Made by a program: the position numbers and the translations under genes. Below are positions 36,484-45,263 of a stretch of DNA of 64,000 nucleotides, piece after piece. Below the pieces are notes generated by a model. That model saw only the letters and a list, made by a program, of their open reading frames with translations, was not told the DNA's origin and made no database searches. Positions within the stretch are counted from its first letter, which is position 1, and each line of letters opens with the position of its first letter. The stretch comes from Pseudoxanthomonas spadix (GTDB lineage: Bacteria; Pseudomonadota; Gammaproteobacteria; Xanthomonadales; Xanthomonadaceae): the NCBI RefSeq assembly GCF_003703395.1, contig NZ_RDQN01000004.1, positions 248,001-312,000 on the forward strand. Direction: 5' to 3'.

Positions 36484-38166
36484 TTGACCAAGGGGAAGAT
36501 TGCGTTCGTCTTCGTTGTGACGGTGTTGGCGCTGGTGGCAGGGCTGTACCTGTCCGGCTATTCGACGATGGCGCTGCTCGGGGTGAAGGCGCCGTTGCAC
36601 TGGGACCTCTACCTCGATTATGTCCGGGCGCTAGGCGATCCACGGTATGTGCCATTCGCCAAGAAGATCAAGGCGGGCGGCTTCATCGGCTTTGGCGTGG
36701 TTCTGGTGGTCTACATCCTGCTGACGGCGCTGATACTCAAGCCCAAGAAGAAATCCCTGCACGGTGATGCGCGCTTTGCCACCGCGGGTGACCTCAACAA
36801 GCACAACATGCTCAAGCCGGCCAACGACGGCATCATCGTCGGCAAGTTCGGCGGCAAGCTGGTGCGCCTGCCGGGGCAGCAGTTCGTGATCCTGGCCGCG
36901 CCGACCCGCTCGGGCAAGGGCGTGGGCATCGTGATTCCCAACCTGCTCGAATACGCCGAGTCGGTGGTGGCGCTGGACATCAAGCAGGAAAACTTCGAGC
37001 TCACCAGCGGCTGGCGCAAATCGCAGGGACAGGAGGTTTTCCTGTTCAATCCATTTGCCGAAGACCGCCGCACCCATCGCTGGAATCCGCTGAGCTACGT
37101 CTCGACCGATCCGGCCTTCCGCGTGTCCGACCTCATGAGCATCGCCGCGATGCTGTACCCGGATGGCTCGGACGACCAGAAGTTCTGGGTCAGCCAGGCG
37201 CGCAACGCGTTCATGGCTTTCGCGCTGTTCCTGTTCGAGAACCGAGACGACGAGGTCAAGACCGGCTTTCCGTTCTCCTCGGGCGCGCCGACCCTGGGCA
37301 AGATCTACCGCCTGTCCTCCGGCGACGGCACCGAGCTGAAGGTGTATCTGCGCGGCCTGGCCTCGCGCAAATTCCTCAGCGACAACGCGCGATCGGCCTT
37401 CTCCAACTTGCTCTCCCAGGCCGATGAGACATTCGCTTCGATCATGGGGACGCTGAAGGAGCCATTGAACGCATGGATCAACCCGGTGCTGGATGCGGCC
37501 ACCTCGGCGGACGACTTCCTGCTGACCGACCTGCGCAAGAAGAAGATGAGCATCTACGTCGGCATCCAGCCCAACAAGCTGGCAGAGAGTCGGTTGATCA
37601 TCAACCTGTTCTTCAGCCAGGTCATCAACCTCAACACGCGTGAGCTGCCCAGGACCAACCCAGAGTTGAAGTACCAGTGCCTGCTGCTGATGGACGAGTT
37701 CACCGCCATCGGCAAGGTCGACATCATCGCTTCGGCCGTGTCCTACATGGCCGGCTACAACATCCGCCTGTTGCCGATCATCCAGTCGATGGCCCAACTT
37801 GATGCCACTTACGGCAAGGATGTCTCGCGCACCATCATCACCAACCACGCCCTGCAGGTCATCTACGCCCCGCGCGAGCAGCAGGACGCCAACGACTACT
37901 CGGAGATGCTGGGCTACACCACCTTCAAGAGGCGCAACGTCACGCGGGGCAGGGACGTGACCCGCAGCATCTCCGAAGAACGACGCGCCCTGATGCTGCC
38001 CCAGGAACTCAAGGCCATGGGCTTCGACCAGGAAGTCTTTCTCTATGAGGGCATCGCACACCCGGTGAAGTGCGAAAAGATCAAGTACTACAAGGAGCGC
38101 TACTTCACTGCACGCCTATTACCCAAGGCTGAAATCAGACCCATCTCGGTCTCAGGGAAAATGTGA
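36484..38166 (+). CDS. virD4: T4SS coupling protein VirD4
   Basis: A 560-residue inner-membrane ATPase that recruits XVIPCD-bearing effectors to the secretion channel. Two N-terminal membrane helices (about residues 6-28 and 64-84) precede the motor domain. Walker A is APTRSGKG (K145) and Walker B is LLLMDEF (D403, E404). SLHGDARFA begins the TraG/VirD4 signature. I favour the TTG at 36484 because GGAGG at 36472-36476 lies 7 nt upstream; the ATG at 36478 is only 1 nt from it. It is separated from the virB genes by a 420-bp gap, but the system type (no relaxase) is that of bacterial-killing X-T4SS. Confidence 0.93.
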   Translation: MTKGKIAFVFVVTVLALVAGLYLSGYSTMALLGVKAPLHWDLYLDYVRALGDPRYVPFAKKIKAGGFIGFGVVLVVYILLTALILKPKKKSLHGDARFATAGDLNKHNMLKPANDGIIVGKFGGKLVRLPGQQFVILAAPTRSGKGVGIVIPNLLEYAESVVALDIKQENFELTSGWRKSQGQEVFLFNPFAEDRRTHRWNPLSYVSTDPAFRVSDLMSIAAMLYPDGSDDQKFWVSQARNAFMAFALFLFENRDDEVKTGFPFSSGAPTLGKIYRLSSGDGTELKVYLRGLASRKFLSDNARSAFSNLLSQADETFASIMGTLKEPLNAWINPVLDAATSADDFLLTDLRKKKMSIYVGIQPNKLAESRLIINLFFSQVINLNTRELPRTNPELKYQCLLLMDEFTAIGKVDIIASAVSYMAGYNIRLLPIIQSMAQLDATYGKDVSRTIITNHALQVIYAPREQQDANDYSEMLGYTTFKRRNVTRGRDVTRSISEERRALMLPQELKAMGFDQEVFLYEGIAHPVKCEKIKYYKERYFTARLLPKAEIRPISVSGKM

Positions 38167-38589
38167 CGGGGTGCGCGCACCTGCTTCTGGTCGAGCAGTA
38201 GTGAACAATTAAGATTCGTGACCCGGCGCTGAATGCTTGACCGAACTTGGCGCAGCGCGGTAGGTTTGTAACGACCGCGCTCGATCATGTTCTCGTCGCG
38301 CATGGCCAGTCACAGAAAGATGCAGGTCGAGCAGGAAGTGTGCCAGCCAGGAGGGCGTCAACGCTTGAGAAAACAGCAGGTGGGCAGCCTCATCAAGCCG
38401 CGAAGTGGCTCGACATCAATTCGTCGTCGGCAATCGCGCGCGTGGCCCGTGTGTCCGCTCGGGGCCTGCTTCAGTTTTCCGGCAGCCGCCGGCGGCCGAC
38501 CAGCCAAGTTTCGAATAACGCTAGTTCAGCAGGCAGGGGCATGTCGCCTGCGGGTAGCTTTTTTTGATTTTCTGAAGGAGCAGTGGCGC
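38167..38589 (+). promoter_or_regulatory. Spacer between virD4 and virB7, likely promoter region of the virB operon
   Basis: A 423-bp region without a credible gene. TTGACC (38237-38242) with TAGGTT (38261-38266) after 18 bp is a possible promoter. A 6-bp hairpin (GCAGGC / GCCTGC, 38529-38551) and a T-run at 38559-38565 precede the virB7 ribosome site. I saw no tandem GTAAA boxes of the CpxR type known to control this system in Xanthomonas. Confidence 0.35.
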
Positions 38590-39012
38590 GTGAGTCAGCC
38601 GAACATCGTCAACACATCCTTGATGCTCGCGCTGGGCGCGTTGCTGTCCGCCTGCGGCACCACGCCGCCGCCGGATTACGGTGGAAAATGGCGGCCAGTC
38701 AACAATTACTCGGAGACGCCGATCGAGATTCCCTTGGCGACCGCATACATCTTCCAGGCCTCGCCGATGGATGGCACGTTGAAAACGATGCTTACACGCT
38801 GGGCGAAGGACTCGAATATGTCATTGGACTATCGGTTCGGCTCTGACTTCACGCTTTATGGCGCGGTCTCGAAGATTGATACCACCAGCATCCAGGATGC
38901 GACGTCGCAACTGACTTCGGCTTACGCCGCGCAGGGTGTGGCGGTGACCGTGCAGGGCAAGAAAATCATTGTTGCTCCTGCAGTTTCCCGACCCGCCAGC
39001 GCGTCGCTTTGA
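38590..39012 (+). CDS. virB7: T4SS outer-membrane lipoprotein VirB7 with C-terminal N0-like domain
   Basis: A 140-residue lipoprotein. The signal peptide ends in the lipobox LLSAC (lipidated Cys near residue 23). Unlike short conjugation VirB7 proteins it carries an extra C-terminal globular domain of about 80 residues (YIFQASPMDGTLKTML to KKIIVAPA), which fits the N0 domain described for Xanthomonas VirB7. It forms the core complex with VirB9 and VirB10. GTG 38590 has AAGGAG 9 nt upstream; the longer frame upstream has no family likeness. Confidence 0.87.
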   Translation: MSQPNIVNTSLMLALGALLSACGTTPPPDYGGKWRPVNNYSETPIEIPLATAYIFQASPMDGTLKTMLTRWAKDSNMSLDYRFGSDFTLYGAVSKIDTTSIQDATSQLTSAYAAQGVAVTVQGKKIIVAPAVSRPASASL

Positions 39013-39084
39013 AAATCAGTTGGCAGAAACCACGGGATTTTTGGCAAATAATGATCTTCTTCCGACCTTACCGGCCAAGTACGC

Positions 39085-39969
39085 ATGATGTTGCGCAATA
39101 AAGAAGAGACGCCCAAGGTGAAGGGGGCGATCGCCAAGGGGGTGAATTACGAGCTGACGATCGCCGACATGGCCAAGCGCAGCGAAAAGCGCGCGTGGCA
39201 GGTTGCAGTTGGCGCCCTGGTGCTATGCGGAGTGCTGGCAGGGGGGTATTTCTTCCTTCTTCCATTGAAGGAACGAACGCCTTTCCTGGTGTTGGTTGAT
39301 CCCTATTCTGGAAACGTCCAGACCAGTCGGCTGGTGCCGAGCGTGCTAGATCAGACCATCACCAAGAGCGAGGCGGTGACTCGCGCCAATGTGCAGCGCT
39401 TCGTGCTTGCTCGCGAATCCTATGACTGGGACACGCTCGGACGCCGCTATGGTGATTGGCAAACCGCTTATCTGATGTCCAGTTCCGCCGTTGGAGTCCA
39501 GATGCGTGAGGAATACGACCGCAAAAATCCGGACAGTCCAATCAATCTCTATGGCAAGACCGATGCCGTCCGAATACAGATACTGAGTACCACCATCATC
39601 GGTAGTGGACGCGGTAGGAATACCGGTACTGCCACCGTGCGCTTCCAGCGTTCGCTCTTCAACAAGCCAAGCGGCAAAGTCAATTTCCTTGACAACAAAA
39701 TAGCGACGCTGACTTTCAGATACAACGATAATCTGCGTCTTAATGACGAGCAGAGAGTAATAAATCCCCTTGGGTTCCAGGTGGTCAGTTACAAGGTGGA
39801 CAACGATTATGTGGCTTCGCCGCGGTCGATACCTATGGACGCCGCAGGGACGGAGTCTGCGGGAGGGGTGCCGGCAACAGCGCCCGCTGGTGTGCCGGGT
39901 CCAGCATCTTCCGCACCACCCGTTGATGGCGAGTCCAATTCCGGCGGCAATGGAGAAAGCCAGAAATGA
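39085..39969 (+). CDS. virB8: T4SS inner-membrane protein VirB8
   Basis: A 294-residue bitopic protein: short cytoplasmic N-terminus, one membrane helix at about residues 38-60 (VAVGALVLCGVLAGGYFFLLP) and a periplasmic NTF2-like domain (VQRFVLARESYDW, then RFQRSLFNKPSG). The C-terminal 45 residues are Pro/Ala/Ser-rich, a tail beyond the usual VirB8 length. It overlaps virB9 by 4 bp. Confidence 0.93.
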   Translation: MMLRNKEETPKVKGAIAKGVNYELTIADMAKRSEKRAWQVAVGALVLCGVLAGGYFFLLPLKERTPFLVLVDPYSGNVQTSRLVPSVLDQTITKSEAVTRANVQRFVLARESYDWDTLGRRYGDWQTAYLMSSSAVGVQMREEYDRKNPDSPINLYGKTDAVRIQILSTTIIGSGRGRNTGTATVRFQRSLFNKPSGKVNFLDNKIATLTFRYNDNLRLNDEQRVINPLGFQVVSYKVDNDYVASPRSIPMDAAGTESAGGVPATAPAGVPGPASSAPPVDGESNSGGNGESQK

Positions 39970-40760
39970 AAGTTGAAGTCCGCAACCTCGTGTTGGCAGT
40001 GGTACTGCTGGCGGTTTGCGTGGCGCGCGCGCCCGCTGTGGAGCAGGCGGTGGATCGCTATCAGTATGCGGAAGATGCGATCTACCAGATTCGCACAGGA
40101 CTGGGTATTACCACCCAGATCGAGCTTGATCCGAACGAGCATATTCTTGACTACAGCACGGGATTTTCCAGTGGCTGGGAGCTGACCAGGCGTGGAAGCG
40201 TTTTTTATCTGAAGCCCAAGAATGTCGACGTGGACACCAACATGATGGTGCGCACGGAGACCCATTCCTACATCTTTGAATTGAAGGTCGTGGCCACGGA
40301 CTGGCGTTCTCTTAGCCAGGCCAGGGCGGCGGGGGTGCAGTACAAGGTAACTTTCAGTTATCCGCCTGATGCGCAGTTCTCGACGGCGCAGGATAAGCAA
40401 CAAGCCACGCCGGCCGCACCCGGAAAGCCTTCAGTGCCTGCCCAGTTGGATACCTCCTTCGACAAGAACAGGCGCTACTACTACGACTATTCATACGCGA
40501 CGCGGAGCAAGGCGCAATGGCTGATTCCGGCGACTGTGTACGATGATGGTCAGTTCACCTACGTGAAGCTGAACGACGGGATCAGTTTCCCTACGGGAAA
40601 CTTTCCCACGATCTACGGGCGCCAGAGGGAGCGTGGTGAGGACTTCGTCGTCAATACGACCGTGGAGCAGAACACCATCGTGGTGCACGGCACCTACCCG
40701 TATTTGGTGCTGCGTCATGGAGAGAACGTCGTCGGGTTGCGGAGGAACCAGCAGAAATGA
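39966..40760 (+). CDS. virB9: T4SS core complex protein VirB9
   Basis: A 264-residue periplasmic protein with a signal peptide ending near ARAPA. The N-terminal domain contains YQIRTGLGITTQIELDP and the C-terminal VirB7-binding domain has VYDDGQFTYVKLNDGI with a terminal NTTVEQNTIVVHGTYPYLVLRHG. It overlaps virB8 and virB10 by 4 bp each. Confidence 0.94.
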   Translation: MKVEVRNLVLAVVLLAVCVARAPAVEQAVDRYQYAEDAIYQIRTGLGITTQIELDPNEHILDYSTGFSSGWELTRRGSVFYLKPKNVDVDTNMMVRTETHSYIFELKVVATDWRSLSQARAAGVQYKVTFSYPPDAQFSTAQDKQQATPAAPGKPSVPAQLDTSFDKNRRYYYDYSYATRSKAQWLIPATVYDDGQFTYVKLNDGISFPTGNFPTIYGRQRERGEDFVVNTTVEQNTIVVHGTYPYLVLRHGENVVGLRRNQQK

Positions 40761-41998
40761 GCCAGAACATCCCCCCCGAGAACGGCGACCCGCGGGCTGA
40801 CCACTCCAATCCGGATTCGAATCCGAATCCGAATCCCTACTACAACAGCCTGGGCGGCGCGCCTGATCTGGATGCCGGGGCACCCGAGTTGCGCGACGAG
40901 GAATCCCAGAGAGTCAACCGCAAGGCACTGTTGTTCCTTGCTGCCATCGTGGTATTGGTGATCCTGATGGGGGTGATGCTGCTGGCAAAGCTGCGTTCGG
41001 ACGACGCTCCCCGTGCCAAGGCGCCGAGGGAGGAGAAGCCCTATGTGCCGGATGTGCCCGGTGGATTGCCTTCCGCTCCGCTACCGCCTCCTGAGCAGAC
41101 CGCAAGCACCCCGGCCGCGGCGCCGATCCCCACGTTACCGACACCTCCTCTCCCTCAGCAAGGGCCAAGCCAGCGCGACGGCGCACCACGTGGCCCCTCG
41201 CTGATGGAGCGCCGCATGGGCAGCGTGGGTGGTATGGGAGGATCGGGTGCCGCTGAGCAGTCACCGGAGATGGCGGCTGCCTACGCCAGGCGAAACCAGA
41301 TGAAACAGCAGCAGCAACAGTTGTTGCTCGGGCAGGGGAACAGTGACGACAATAGTGCTCCCGGCGAACTCCAGATGGCACCAACGACGCTGGCGTCCTA
41401 CTTGCGCAAGCCTGACACCCTGCTGCTGCGTGGCACCTACCTGCGGTGTGTCCTGGAGACTCACATCGTGACCGATGTTCCTGGCTTCACTTCTTGCGTG
41501 GTCACCGAGCCAGTCTATTCGGTCAACGGCAAGCGATTGCTGCTACCCAAGGGCTCCAAGCTTTCCGGTACGTATGGCGGCGGCACCAACGGTCCCCGCG
41601 TGGCCGTGGTGTGGGATCGTATCACCACGCCCACGGGCTTGGACATCACGATGTCCAGCCCTGGTGTGGATAACCTTGGCGGGGCTGGACATCCCGGCGA
41701 TTACAGCGCTCATTGGGGCAGCCGCATCGCGTCCTCGTTGATGATCAGCCTGCTGGCTGACGCCTTCAAGTACGCGGCCGCCGAGAACGGTCCGGAATCC
41801 ACTTCCATCAGCTACTCTGGAACCGTCGTCACCGAGCCCTATGAGAGTGCGACCGCCAGAACCATGGAACGCCTGGCGAACCGGGCATTGGAGCAGGCCA
41901 TGAGTCGTCCACCGACGGTCACGATCAATCAGGGGACGGTGTTGAATGTTTACGTTGCCAAGGATGTGGACTTCTCGGCAGTGCTGCCGGGCCAATAG
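40757..41998 (+). CDS. virB10: T4SS core complex protein VirB10
   Basis: A 413-residue protein that spans both membranes. An acidic N-terminus with an Asn/Pro repeat (SNPDSNPNPNP) precedes one membrane helix at about residues 54-76 (FLAAIVVLVILMGVMLLAKL), then a Pro-rich periplasmic stretch, and a conserved C-terminal barrel (YLRKPDTLLLRGTYLRCVLET, GFTSCVVTEPVY, LLLPKGSKLSG). VirB10 couples inner-membrane energy to the outer-membrane pore. Confidence 0.95.
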   Translation: MSQNIPPENGDPRADHSNPDSNPNPNPYYNSLGGAPDLDAGAPELRDEESQRVNRKALLFLAAIVVLVILMGVMLLAKLRSDDAPRAKAPREEKPYVPDVPGGLPSAPLPPPEQTASTPAAAPIPTLPTPPLPQQGPSQRDGAPRGPSLMERRMGSVGGMGGSGAAEQSPEMAAAYARRNQMKQQQQQLLLGQGNSDDNSAPGELQMAPTTLASYLRKPDTLLLRGTYLRCVLETHIVTDVPGFTSCVVTEPVYSVNGKRLLLPKGSKLSGTYGGGTNGPRVAVVWDRITTPTGLDITMSSPGVDNLGGAGHPGDYSAHWGSRIASSLMISLLADAFKYAAAENGPESTSISYSGTVVTEPYESATARTMERLANRALEQAMSRPPTVTINQGTVLNVYVAKDVDFSAVLPGQ

Positions 41999-42042
41999 GC
42001 GCTGCTGCTGAACGGACCCGCTTCTGGACCGAAAGGATGCCA

Positions 42043-43098
42043 ATGACCAGGCCACGCTTGACAGTGATCGACGATTCCTCTGTTGCCGACATCTCGGACG
42101 ACTTCCTGAACTACCAGTACGACGTGCTGGGCATTCGGGAATACATGAGCTCGACGGAGGTGACGGAAATCTGCGTCAACCGCCCGGGTGAGTTGTACCT
42201 GGAAGGTCGGGGAGGCTGGCGCCGGGTTGAAGTGCCGTCGTTGAGCTTCGAGCGTGCTCGCCAGTTCTGTACCGCGGTGGTGAACGAGAGCAACACCGGG
42301 CAACGGATCACCGACGCGGATCCGATGGTGTCGCTGACCTTCCCGACTGGCCAGCGCGCGCAGTTCGTGATCCCGCCGGCTTGCGATCCAGGCAAAGTCT
42401 CGATCACCATTCGCTTGCCGTCGCACCAGACGCGAACGCTCGACCAGTATCAGCAGGAGGGCTTTTTTGCCCAGATACTGGAGGAGAACCAGGCGCTGAC
42501 GCCGCATGATGAGGAATTGTTGGAGCTTCGCAGCAAGCGCGAGTACGCCGAGTTCTTTCGAAAGGCCGTGTTATACAAAAAGAATGTCGTCGTGGCGGGC
42601 GCCACGGGCAGCGGCAAGACCACTTTCATGAAATCCCTGGTTCACCACATCCCGCGCGACGAACGGCTGGTGACCATCGAGGATGCACGCGAACTGTTCA
42701 TTGAACAGCCCAACGTGGTGCATCTGCTGTATTCCAAGGGCGGCCAAAGCATGAGCAATGTCACTGCCAAGACCTGCATGGAAGCGTGCCTGCGTATGAA
42801 GCCTGATCGCATCATCCTGGCGGAGTTGCGTGGTGACGAGTCCTTCTATTTCATCCGCAATTGCGCTTCTGGTCATCCGGGATCCATTACCAGCTGCCAC
42901 GCCGGGAACATCAACCAGACCTGGGATCAGCTGGCATTGATGGTCAAGGCCTCGGCTGAAGGGGCTGGTCTGGAGTTCTCCGTCATCAAGCGTCTGCTGA
43001 TGATGACGATCGACATCGTGGTGCATATCAAGGCGCACGCCGGCAGCCGCTACATCACGGGCATTGACTTCACGCCCGATAGAAGTTTTCAAGAGTGA
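42043..43098 (+). CDS. virB11: T4SS ATPase VirB11
   Basis: A 351-residue hexameric ATPase. Walker A is GATGSGKT (from residue 186), the Asp box is VTIEDARELF, the Walker B region is RIILAELRGDE and the His box is SITSCHAGN. AAAGG at 42032-42036 favours ATG 42043 over ATG 42037. It energises pilus formation and substrate export with VirB4 and VirD4. Confidence 0.95.
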   Translation: MTRPRLTVIDDSSVADISDDFLNYQYDVLGIREYMSSTEVTEICVNRPGELYLEGRGGWRRVEVPSLSFERARQFCTAVVNESNTGQRITDADPMVSLTFPTGQRAQFVIPPACDPGKVSITIRLPSHQTRTLDQYQQEGFFAQILEENQALTPHDEELLELRSKREYAEFFRKAVLYKKNVVVAGATGSGKTTFMKSLVHHIPRDERLVTIEDARELFIEQPNVVHLLYSKGGQSMSNVTAKTCMEACLRMKPDRIILAELRGDESFYFIRNCASGHPGSITSCHAGNINQTWDQLALMVKASAEGAGLEFSVIKRLLMMTIDIVVHIKAHAGSRYITGIDFTPDRSFQE

Positions 43099-43225
43099 GC
43101 CGACGTACAGCCTCTCCGGCCTTCAGGTCGTACTCGCGCGCTGTCCTCCCGCTGGCGCTTGGGTTCAATCCAGCGGCTCCGTTGTGCGATGCGGCGAAAA
43201 TGTGACGTAATTCCTCATGAACGAA

Positions 43226-43278
43226 TTGACAATGCCAGCCGAGTCACCAACTATGATCTTGCCGGACCGGAATCCGGC
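43226..43278 (+). promoter_or_regulatory. Candidate second promoter of the virB operon, before virB1
   Basis: The 236-bp gap between virB11 and virB1 contains TTGACA (43226-43231) and TATGAT (43252-43257), both near consensus but 20 bp apart, longer than the usual 16-18. Directly after it is a perfect 6-bp hairpin (GCCGGA / TCCGGC, 43261-43278) that would lie in the leader RNA. This gap would split the operon into B7-B11 and B1-B6 parts. Confidence 0.4.
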
Positions 43279-43334
43279 GTAGCGCGTAACGCCTTCACGG
43301 TTCAACTAGGGACCAGCGACAGGGAGCATTTTCA

Positions 43335-44219
43335 ATGCTGTCAGCAATTGAAATGGCGCAGTGCCCGAATCTGGAAGTTCCCATCCAGGTGATGCGACAT
43401 GTCGTGGAAGTGGAGTCATCCTTCAATCCGTATGCCATCGGCGTCGTGGGTGGCGCGCTCGTTCGCCAGCCTGAAAACCTTGCCGAGGCGGTCGCGACGG
43501 CAAGGGATCTGGAGCAGCGCGGTTACAACTTTTCCGTGGGGCTGGCGCAGGTCAACCGTCATAATCTGGTCAAATATGGCCTGTCATCCTACGAGCAGGC
43601 GTTTTCCGTATGCTCCAATCTTCGGGCCGGTACCCGGATCCTCGCGGAGTGTCATAGCCGCGCCTCCGGCGATTGGGGCAAGGCATTCAGTTGCTACTAC
43701 TCCGGAAACTTCAGCACCGGCTATCAGAACGGATACGTGGACAAGGTTTTCGCGTCCATGCAAGCGGACAATCGCTCGCCCACTGGCGCAGGACTGGCCA
43801 TTGCCATGGCCCCGCCGCCCCGACGCCCGGATCGGCAAGATTCCCGTGCGATCAGCAAGAAGGAGTCGGTCTCCGAAGCGGACCTGACCTCTCAGGAGGT
43901 CGAGCGCCTCATCGATCCAGCGTTTGTCGGTGCGGCGGTTACGGGTCCCGCATTGTCTCAGACGGCCACGCCCGCGCTGCCGAACTCGGATCGGGTCCCC
44001 GCCGATCCGGTGTATCCACCCCCGTCTGGCAACGCGGGTACTGATGGCGTCGCCTCCGGGTCGGTTGCGGGCACACGGGATGATGGCCCAGTGGTTCTCG
44101 CTGCTGCGGTGCCCGCAAAGTCATTACCTCGGTCTGAAGCCATTGAAAGTAAAGCCGAGGTGGAAAGTTCTGCATCACCGCCTTCTCCGCCGGCGGTGGA
44201 TCAGGCGTTCGTGTTTTAA
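43335..44219 (+). CDS. virB1: T4SS lytic transglycosylase VirB1
   Basis: A 294-residue protein with an SLT domain in its first 140 residues (catalytic Glu27 in EVESSFNP, then NFSVGLAQVNRHNL and CYYSGNF). It opens peptidoglycan for channel assembly. The rest is a Pro/Ala/Ser-rich low-complexity tail. No clear signal peptide is visible at this start; an earlier start was not found. Confidence 0.88.
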   Translation: MLSAIEMAQCPNLEVPIQVMRHVVEVESSFNPYAIGVVGGALVRQPENLAEAVATARDLEQRGYNFSVGLAQVNRHNLVKYGLSSYEQAFSVCSNLRAGTRILAECHSRASGDWGKAFSCYYSGNFSTGYQNGYVDKVFASMQADNRSPTGAGLAIAMAPPPRRPDRQDSRAISKKESVSEADLTSQEVERLIDPAFVGAAVTGPALSQTATPALPNSDRVPADPVYPPPSGNAGTDGVASGSVAGTRDDGPVVLAAAVPAKSLPRSEAIESKAEVESSASPPSPPAVDQAFVF

Positions 44220-44310
44220 GAAGGCGGTCCGACGAGTTGTTTAAACCCATCGTGCGCAGCGCCCGGTCCCTGGACCGTCCTGCCGCATCATTTGATCGAG
44301 GAAACGACCC

Positions 44311-44733
44311 ATGAAAAATCGATTTTATTCGCAGGAACGGGCTGGCCAGGCCAGGACACTGGTTTCCGGCATGGGTATGGCAGTAACGTTTGTCGGTGCA
44401 TTGTTACTACCTGGGCTGGCCTTGGCCCAGAGTGAAGGCGGGGATTTCACCGCGACTGGTGAGACGGTTTGCGGATTCTTTGAAAACGTAAATGGTCTGC
44501 TCAATATCGCATCCATCGCCGTGGTGACGATCGCAGTGATATTTTCCGGCTATCAGATTGCGTTCAACCACAAGCGTGTCGGCGAAGTGGCCACCATCTT
44601 GATCGGAGGAGTGTTGATCGGGGCTGCAGGCCAGATTGCGCGGATGCTGCTGGGAGATGAGGGGGAGTCTTGCGGTTCAACAGGCGCCGACGCGCCGGCA
44701 GGCCTCGTTCTTTTTGTGCCTTGGCTGACGTAA
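44311..44733 (+). CDS. virB2: T4SS major pilin VirB2
   Basis: A 140-residue pilin precursor. A long signal peptide ends at LALAQS, and the mature part has two hydrophobic helices around NHKRVGE (IAVVTIAVIFSGYQIAF and ILIGGVLIGAAGQIA). It is followed by virB3 at 46 bp. Confidence 0.88.
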   Translation: MKNRFYSQERAGQARTLVSGMGMAVTFVGALLLPGLALAQSEGGDFTATGETVCGFFENVNGLLNIASIAVVTIAVIFSGYQIAFNHKRVGEVATILIGGVLIGAAGQIARMLLGDEGESCGSTGADAPAGLVLFVPWLT

Positions 44734-44778
44734 TCGTTGGTGCGTCGCGTCATAGGCAACAGGGCGTAGGGTGCGCAC

Positions 44779-45093
44779 ATGAACAAGAACGTCATGTTCC
44801 GTGGTTGTACTCGCCCGGCGATGTTCATGGGCGTGCCCTATGTTCCGTTCTTCATCGGGGCGGGTGGGTGCTTGTTGCTTGCGATGTACACCAACCTGTT
44901 TTACCTGCTGCTGATGCCTGTTGTCATCGGCATCATGCGGCAGATGGCCAGGCGCGACGAAATGATCTTCCGGCTCCTGGGATTGCGCCTGCAGATGCGC
45001 CTGCGGGTTCGCAATCTGAGGGAGCACCGAGGGGCATGGGTCTTCACTCCCAATTCCTACCGCAGTAAGCCTGCCGGGAGGGCCAGAAAATGA
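44779..45093 (+). CDS. virB3: T4SS protein VirB3
   Basis: A 104-residue inner-membrane protein with the family opening FRGCTRPAMFMGVPYVPF and two membrane helices, followed by a basic C-terminus (LRLQMRLRVRNLREHRG). It acts with VirB4. A 170-bp gap, unusually long for this pair, follows before virB4. Confidence 0.9.
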   Translation: MNKNVMFRGCTRPAMFMGVPYVPFFIGAGGCLLLAMYTNLFYLLLMPVVIGIMRQMARRDEMIFRLLGLRLQMRLRVRNLREHRGAWVFTPNSYRSKPAGRARK

Positions 45094-45263
45094 TGGGCTT
45101 CCGCGCATGGCGCCCTGGTCGCTCAACGGCCACCCGGGACTGAGTGGCCGGGCTGTCAAGCGGTGCGCACAGAGCAGCGCGTTCGCTTGCTCTGGCCACA
45201 CCAGAGCCAAAGCATGGCCGGCATCCCGGGCTATGCCGGACGGTTCAATCCTAGCGAGACGTT

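Noticed and set aside
38529-38565. Hairpin plus T-run before virB7 as an intrinsic terminator
   Set aside because: The stem has 6 bp with an 11-nt loop and ends 7 nt before the T-run, which is not a normal terminator layout.
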